A stretch of 12,473 nucleotides of DNA from Gemmatimonadota bacterium (GTDB lineage: Bacteria > Gemmatimonadota > Gemmatimonadetes > Longimicrobiales > RSA9), in assembly GCA_019689775.1 (NCBI GenBank), contig JADGGV010000061.1, positions 1-12,473 of the forward strand, written 5' to 3'. The notes beneath the pieces are model-generated. The model did not search any database, had not been told where the DNA came from, and saw only the letters and a program-made list of their open reading frames with translations. Of this stretch, positions 8,274 through 12,473 are shown piece after piece. The translations under genes were made by a program, and so were the position numbers. Numbering within the stretch: the stretch's first letter is position 1; every line of letters begins with the position of its first letter.

Positions 8274-9848
8274 TCAGTCGCCCCGCAGATCGCTCGTCGC
8301 CAGCGCCCGCTCCTCGCGCGCCATCGCCTGCACGCGGCTGTGCTGCCGGCCGTAGAAGAAGTAGAGCACCATCCCGATCACCAGCCAGATGATCAGGCGC
8401 AGCCAGGTGTCCCCCGGCAGCGAGACCATCATTAGCAGCGAGACCGCGATCCCGATGATCGGTACCAGCGGCACCGCCGGCGTGCGGAACGGGCGCGGCA
8501 GGTCCGGCCGCGTCCGGCGCAGCACCCAGATCCCGGAGCACACGATCACGAACGCCAGCAGCGTCCCGATGCTCACCAGCTCGCCGAGGACCGAGATCGG
8601 GATCAGCGCGGCGAAGATCGCCACGAAAACGCCGACGAAGATCGACGACACCCAGGGCGTGCGGAAGCGCGGATGGATCGCGCTCGCCCAGCGCGGCAGC
8701 AGTCCGTCGTGCGACATCGAGTAGAAGATGCGCGACTGCCCGAGGAGCATCACGACCATCGTGCTGCTCAGGCCGGCGATCGCGCCCAGCTTGACGAGGA
8801 AGCTCCCCCAGCCCACGCCGGTCTTGTCAATGCCGATCGCGATCGGATCGGGCACGCCGAGCTGCGTGTACTTGAGCAGCCCGGTGAGCACGCCGGCCAC
8901 GAGGATGTAGAGGATCGTGCAGATGACGAGCGAGCCGAGGATCCCGATCGGCATGTCCTTCTGCGGGTTCTTCGCCTCCTGCGCCGCCGTCGAGACGGCG
9001 TCGAAGCCGATGTAGGCGAAGAAGATGACGCCGGCGGCCCGCGCGACGCCCGACCAGCCGAACTTCCCGAACGCGCCCTCGTTCGGCGGCAGGAACGGCG
9101 TCCAGTTCGCCTTCGTCTCGGGCATGTGCTTCATCAGGTAGTAGCCGCCCAGCCCGATGAAGATGAGGAGAACGGTGACCTTCACCAGCACGATGAAGTT
9201 GTTGAAGTTCGCCGACTCCTTGATCCCGAGCACCAGGATCGTCGTCACGATCGCGATGCCGATGAACGCCACCAGGTTGAAGATGCCCGTCTGGTGCGGC
9301 AGCGTCGCGGGATCGACGCCGGCCGCCTGGAGCGTCGCGCCGATCCGCGAGAGCAGCTCCCACTTCCCGTTGTAGAGCACCCACTCGGTCCCCGGCGTAC
9401 CGGCGAGCCGCGGCGGGATGCGGATGCCGAAATCCTGGAGGAAGCTCACGACGTAGCCGCTCCACCCCGAGGCCACCGTGGCGGCGCCGAAGGCGTACTC
9501 CAGAATCAGGTCCCAGCCGATGATCCAGGCGAAGATCTCGCCCAACGTGGCGTAGCCGTAGGTGTACGCCGAGCCGGCCACCGGGATCATGGCGGCGAAC
9601 TCCGCGTAGCAGAGGCCCGCGAAGACGCAGGCGATGGCCGCCAGGATGAAGGAGAGGACGATCGCCGGGCCGGCGTATTGCGCGGCCGCGGCGCCGGTCA
9701 ACACGAAGATCCCCGTGCCGATGATGGCGCCGATCCCGAGCGAGATCAGGTTCGTGGCGCCGAGCGCGCGTTTCAGGCTGTGGGCGCCCTCTTCGCCCGC
9801 CTCCGTCATGATCGTGGCGATCGGCTTCGTCGCGAGAAGGTCTGCCAT
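8274..9848 (-). CDS. APC superfamily amino acid permease, CAT type (YfnA-like)
   Basis: A 524-residue permease of the APC superfamily, closest in style to the cationic amino acid transporter (CAT/YfnA) family, which carries amino acids with protons across the inner membrane. The substrate-binding first helix has GIGAIIGTGIFVLTG (38-52). Other family segments are YAEFAAMIPVAGSAYTYGY in the third helix region, FFAYIGFDAVSTAAQEAKNP around helix eight, and SRIFYSMSHDGLLP. About 12 membrane segments are visible and the length is normal. The start is ATG 9848, with AGGAG ending 6 nt before it; the frame continues upstream but with no homology. It lies downstream of kup on the same strand, but a 265-bp gap with a hairpin after kup suggests separate transcription. 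The exact amino acid cannot be read from the sequence. Confidence 0.95.
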   Translation of the reverse strand: MADLLATKPIATIMTEAGEEGAHSLKRALGATNLISLGIGAIIGTGIFVLTGAAAAQYAGPAIVLSFILAAIACVFAGLCYAEFAAMIPVAGSAYTYGYATLGEIFAWIIGWDLILEYAFGAATVASGWSGYVVSFLQDFGIRIPPRLAGTPGTEWVLYNGKWELLSRIGATLQAAGVDPATLPHQTGIFNLVAFIGIAIVTTILVLGIKESANFNNFIVLVKVTVLLIFIGLGGYYLMKHMPETKANWTPFLPPNEGAFGKFGWSGVARAAGVIFFAYIGFDAVSTAAQEAKNPQKDMPIGILGSLVICTILYILVAGVLTGLLKYTQLGVPDPIAIGIDKTGVGWGSFLVKLGAIAGLSSTMVVMLLGQSRIFYSMSHDGLLPRWASAIHPRFRTPWVSSIFVGVFVAIFAALIPISVLGELVSIGTLLAFVIVCSGIWVLRRTRPDLPRPFRTPAVPLVPIIGIAVSLLMMVSLPGDTWLRLIIWLVIGMVLYFFYGRQHSRVQAMAREERALATSDLRGD

Positions 9849-10059
9849 TCCGCACTCCTGTTCTGGAGATCTCCGGCGTGCCGGCCTCGGCACGGGGACA
9901 CCGGACCCGAGTTCATTCCCCCGGCCGCGTCGGCGCGGCACGGGTCACCGCGTCTCGTCCCCGGGGAGCGCCGTCCGATCCGAGACCGACGTCGCGCCGT
10001 CGCGTCCGGGGCCGTAATGGACCCGCACGCCGGAAGGCGTGCCCGGGTTGGCTGGTGTG
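9849..10059 (-). promoter_or_regulatory. Hairpin-rich region upstream of the permease gene
   Basis: No gene is seen here. Two clean hairpins occur: GCACGCC-GGAA-GGCGTGC (10025-10042) and GTGCCG-GCCT-CGGCAC (9878-9893); the palindrome GGAGATCTCC (9865-9874) lies close to the permease ribosome binding site. The region must hold the permease promoter if transcription is separate from kup, but no convincing -35/-10 pair is visible. I looked for glycine and c-di-AMP riboswitch cores and recognised neither. Confidence 0.35.
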
Positions 10060-10087
10060 GCAGGAGGCCTAGAAGTTGGCCTCCTGC
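10060..10087 (-). terminator. Hairpin after kup, likely terminator
   Basis: GCAGGAGGCC (10060-10069) and GGCCTCCTGC (10078-10087) form a perfect 10-bp stem with an 8-nt loop, 26 bp after the kup stop. There is no T-run on either side, so it may act with Rho or as an RNA 3' end stabiliser. Confidence 0.5.
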
Positions 10088-10113
10088 GCTATTCTCCGCA
10101 AGGGCGGTCCTCG

Positions 10114-12018
10114 TCAGAGCTCGATGTGGGCGCCGAGCTCGACCACGCGATTCGGCGGGATCCGGAAGTAGTCCGTCGCGCTGCGGGCGTTCCTCGACAT
10201 GAGCGCGAACAGGCGCTTGCGCCAGCGCGCCATCCCCGGCCGCTTCGTGGTCAGCAGCGTCTCGCGGCCGAGGTAGAACGTCGTGTTGCCGAGCTTGAAC
10301 CGCAGCCCCTCCCGTCCCGCCGCCGCCGCCAGCGCATCCGGGATGTTCGGGTCCTCCATGAAGCCGTAGCGGGCGATCACGCGGTAGATCCCCTCGCCGA
10401 GCGCCTCCACCGTGAGCCAGTCCTCCTGCGGAACCACCGGGATCTCCTCCGTCACCACCGACAGCAGCACCACCTGCTCGTGCAGCACCTTGTTGTGCTT
10501 CAGGTGATGCAGCATCACGGGCGGCACCCCGTCCGCGTTCCGCGTCATGAACACGGCGAGCCCCGGTACCCGGACCGGATGGCGCTGGGCGAGGTCGTGC
10601 AGGAAGATGTCCAGCGGCAGGCTGCGCATCCCGAAGCTCTCCGCCAGCAGGCTGCGGCCCCGCTTCCACGTCGCCATCAGCGTGAACGCGACCGTGGCGA
10701 TGGCGAGCGGGAACCAGCCGCCGTCGCTCACCTTGATGATGTTCGCGCCGAAGAACGACAGGTCGATCGTGAGGAAGAACGCCGTGAACAACCCCGCCAG
10801 GAGGGTGTGCCAGCCCCACAGCTCGCGCTCGACCACGAACATGAGGATCGTGGTGATGACCATCGTGGTCGTGACCGCGACGCCGTAGGCCGCCGCCAGG
10901 TTCGTCGACGACCGGAAGCCGAGCACGAGCCCGATGCACGCCGCCATCAGCGTCCAGTTGACGCCGGGGATGTAGATCTGCCCGATCTCGCGCTCGCTCG
11001 TGTGGTCCACCTCGACGCGCGGGGAGTAGCCGAGCTGCACGGCCTGACGCGTCAGCGAGAACGCTCCCGAGATCACCGCCTGGGATGCGACGATCGCCGC
11101 CGCCGCAGCGAGCCCGACCAGCGGCAGCAGCGCCCACGGCGGCGCCAGGCGGAAGAACGGGTTCGCGGCCGCGTCGGGAGCCCGCATCAGCAGCGCGCCC
11201 TGCCCGAAGTAGTTCAGGAGCAGCGCCGGCAGAACGAGCCCGAACCAGGCGAGGCGGATCGGCCGGCGGCCGAAGTGGCCCATGTCCGCGTACAGCGCCT
11301 CGCCCCCGGTCACGGCCAGGAAGACGGCGCCGAGTACGAGGAACCCGCGCAGACGGTTCCGCGCGAAGAACTCCACGGCATGGTAGGGGTTGACCGCCGC
11401 CAGCACGCCCGGCGCCCGCGCGATCGCCCGCACGCCCAGGAGCGCGATCACGACGAACCAGACCGTCATGACCGGGCCGAAGATCGCGCCGATCCCCGCC
11501 GTCCCCCGCCGCTGCACGCCGAACAGCAGGACCAGGATGAGGATCGTGATCGGGAGCACGTACGGCTCGAGGAACGGCGTGGCGATCTTCAGCCCCTCCA
11601 CCGCGCTGAGCACGGTGATCGACGGGGTGATCATGCCATCGCCGTAGAGGAGCGAGGCGCCGAAGAGCCCGAGCGCCATCAGGAAGCGGTGCCCGCCGCG
11701 CCCCCGCGTGGTGTGCCGCCGCGGGCCGAGCAGGGCCATCAGCGCGAGGATTCCGCCCTCCCCCCGGTTGTCCGCGCGCATCACGATCACCAGGTATTTG
11801 ACCGTGACGATCAGGATGAGCGCCCAGAAGATCAGCGAGAGCACGCCCAGCACGTTGGCGGGCGTCGCCGCCACCCGATGCGTCCCGTGGAACGCCTGCT
11901 GCACCGCGTACAGCGGGCTCGTGCCGATGTCGCCGTAAACGACGCCCAGCGCGCCGAGGGCGAGGAATGCCAGGTAGCGGCCGCGCGGCGCGGCCCCAGG
12001 GCCATGTGCTTCGGACAA
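10114..12018 (-). CDS. kup: Kup/Trk-family potassium uptake protein
   Basis: A 634-residue Kup (KUP/HAK/KT) transporter, which brings K+ into the cell with protons across the inner membrane. Family motifs are clear: GALGVVYGDIGTSPLYA (22-38) in the first membrane helix, ASLLYGDGMITPSITVLSAV (121-140), GGEALYADMGHFG, and YGVAVTTTM. About 12 membrane segments are followed from about residue 455 by the soluble C-terminal domain, with RVPGLAVFMT, HLKHNKVLHEQVV and a terminal FRIPPNRVVELGAHIEL. The length is normal and the gene looks intact. The start is TTG at 12018, with AGGA 9 nt upstream; the family N-terminus follows within 12 residues. In Bacillus, Kup-type proteins can be controlled by c-di-AMP; I see no riboswitch here. 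Confidence 0.97.
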   Translation of the reverse strand: MSEAHGPGAAPRGRYLAFLALGALGVVYGDIGTSPLYAVQQAFHGTHRVAATPANVLGVLSLIFWALILIVTVKYLVIVMRADNRGEGGILALMALLGPRRHTTRGRGGHRFLMALGLFGASLLYGDGMITPSITVLSAVEGLKIATPFLEPYVLPITILILVLLFGVQRRGTAGIGAIFGPVMTVWFVVIALLGVRAIARAPGVLAAVNPYHAVEFFARNRLRGFLVLGAVFLAVTGGEALYADMGHFGRRPIRLAWFGLVLPALLLNYFGQGALLMRAPDAAANPFFRLAPPWALLPLVGLAAAAAIVASQAVISGAFSLTRQAVQLGYSPRVEVDHTSEREIGQIYIPGVNWTLMAACIGLVLGFRSSTNLAAAYGVAVTTTMVITTILMFVVERELWGWHTLLAGLFTAFFLTIDLSFFGANIIKVSDGGWFPLAIATVAFTLMATWKRGRSLLAESFGMRSLPLDIFLHDLAQRHPVRVPGLAVFMTRNADGVPPVMLHHLKHNKVLHEQVVLLSVVTEEIPVVPQEDWLTVEALGEGIYRVIARYGFMEDPNIPDALAAAAGREGLRFKLGNTTFYLGRETLLTTKRPGMARWRKRLFALMSRNARSATDYFRIPPNRVVELGAHIEL

Positions 12019-12103
12019 CGTAGCGATCCTGGCTTTCCAGGTGCGACGACCTCGAGCTCACGACGCCCGACGACGGGCTCGGTCCGGGTGCGAGGACGCT
12101 GCT

Positions 12104-12133
12104 GTGATACGATTGCGCGGGCGCTTCTGTCAA
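12104..12133 (-). promoter_or_regulatory. Sigma70-type promoter of kup
   Basis: On the minus strand, TTGACA (12133 to 12128, perfect -35) is followed after 18 bp by TATCAC (12109 to 12104, four of six -10 matches). Transcription would start near 12097, about 79 nt before the TTG start. It is the best promoter match in the window and lies 40 bp after the TonB-domain gene stop, so kup is probably independent of that gene. Confidence 0.6.
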
Positions 12134-12173
12134 TCCGGCCGGCACGCCGCGGCGCCGCGCCTGGCCCGCCGGC

Positions 12174-12473
12174 TCAGAAGCTGAAGCTCACGTCGTAGGT
12201 GATGGCGATCGGGCGGTTCGAGGCGTCGCGCGCCGGACGGAAACGCCAGCCGAGCGCGGTCTCCCGCAGCGAACGGTCGTAGCCGCGGTCGCCCGTGGAC
12301 GGCAGGAGCTCGACCTGACGGACGACGCCGGTGGCGTCGATGGCGACGCGGACCACGATCGTCCGCCCCTTGAGGCTGCTCGGCGCCGGCGTCGGCGGCA
12401 GGAGCAGGAACTCCGGCGACGGCGCAAGGATGCGACCGCCACCGCTGCCGTCCCCCACGCCCGTGCCGGTCCC
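12174..12473 (-). CDS. TonB C-terminal domain protein, partial (5' end outside window)
   Basis: The frame is open to the right edge and ends at TGA 12174-12176, giving the last 99 residues. It begins in a Gly-rich linker (GTGTGVGDGSGGG) followed by a Pro-rich stretch, then a TonB C-terminal domain of about 75 residues. Recognisable parts are IVVRVAIDATGVVRQVELLP, a central helix DRSLRETALGW with RFRPARD, and the last strand AITYDVSFSF. Such domains contact outer membrane receptors or occur in TonB-like periplasmic proteins. The GTG at 12458 is inside the linker and is not taken as the start. The missing part would be expected to hold a membrane anchor. The intact protein could be an energy transducer TonB or another AgmX/PglI-like protein. 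Confidence 0.85.
   Translation of the reverse strand, partial: GTGTGVGDGSGGGRILAPSPEFLLLPPTPAPSSLKGRTIVVRVAIDATGVVRQVELLPSTGDRGYDRSLRETALGWRFRPARDASNRPIAITYDVSFSF

Noticed and set aside
8274..12018. Functional link between the potassium and amino acid transporters and gas vesicle control through turgor
   Set aside because: They are on the opposite strand behind a strong terminator, with their own promoter for kup; proximity alone does not support it.
12137..12173. GC-rich palindromes after the TonB-domain gene (such as GCGGCGCCGC) as a terminator
   Set aside because: Symmetry is scattered, no single stable stem stands out and no T-run follows; at this GC content it is not distinctive.
8673..12198. 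Long plus-strand open frames opposite the permease and kup genes
   Set aside because: Their predicted proteins are Arg/Asp/His-rich without domains, and the opposite strand encodes clear transporters.

Overview
The window is high-GC, gene-dense bacterial DNA. A lipoprotein with a lipobox at the left edge and a TonB C-terminal domain at the right edge indicate a diderm with an outer membrane. Gemmatimonadota or a similar high-GC soil or freshwater lineage is my best guess, made from general protein style only and held with low confidence.

Layout. (1) Positions 1-441, minus strand: 5' part of a TPR-like lipoprotein gene cut by the window edge. (2) 442-679: divergent promoter region. (3) 680-4827, plus strand: a gas vesicle cluster in the order gvpF, gvpG, a 215-bp gap (with a candidate 51-codon ORF), gvpL, gvpS, a third gvpF/L paralogue, gvpK, gvpJ, gvpA. 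Most junctions after the gap overlap or nearly touch. (4) 4829-6985: a soluble sensor histidine kinase starting 1 bp after gvpA, followed at 7026-8162 by a polytopic membrane protein of unknown function; both probably continue the gvp transcription unit. (5) 8163-8273: two hairpins between convergent genes, one a perfect 15-bp stem. (6) Minus strand: a CAT-type amino acid permease (8274-9848), a 265-bp gap rich in hairpins, a Kup potassium transporter (10114-12018) with a good sigma70-type promoter, and the 3' end of a TonB-domain gene (12174-12473).

How it fits together. GvpA is the shell protein. GvpJ and GvpS are GvpA-like minor proteins, and the three GvpF/L proteins, GvpG and GvpK are assembly or accessory factors. 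The order F-G-L-S-K-J is that of the Bacillus megaterium cluster, with an extra F/L paralogue between S and K and gvpA moved to the end. No gvpN, gvpO, gvpR, gvpT or gvpU is present in the window.

Most worth a second look: the histidine kinase coupled to gvpA, with paired cysteines in its N-terminal domain; in-register heptad tails on GvpA and GvpJ; the gap holding a promoter and a candidate small ORF with a TTGA overlap to gvpL; and the unidentified membrane protein behind the kinase. The transporter and TonB genes look ordinary.
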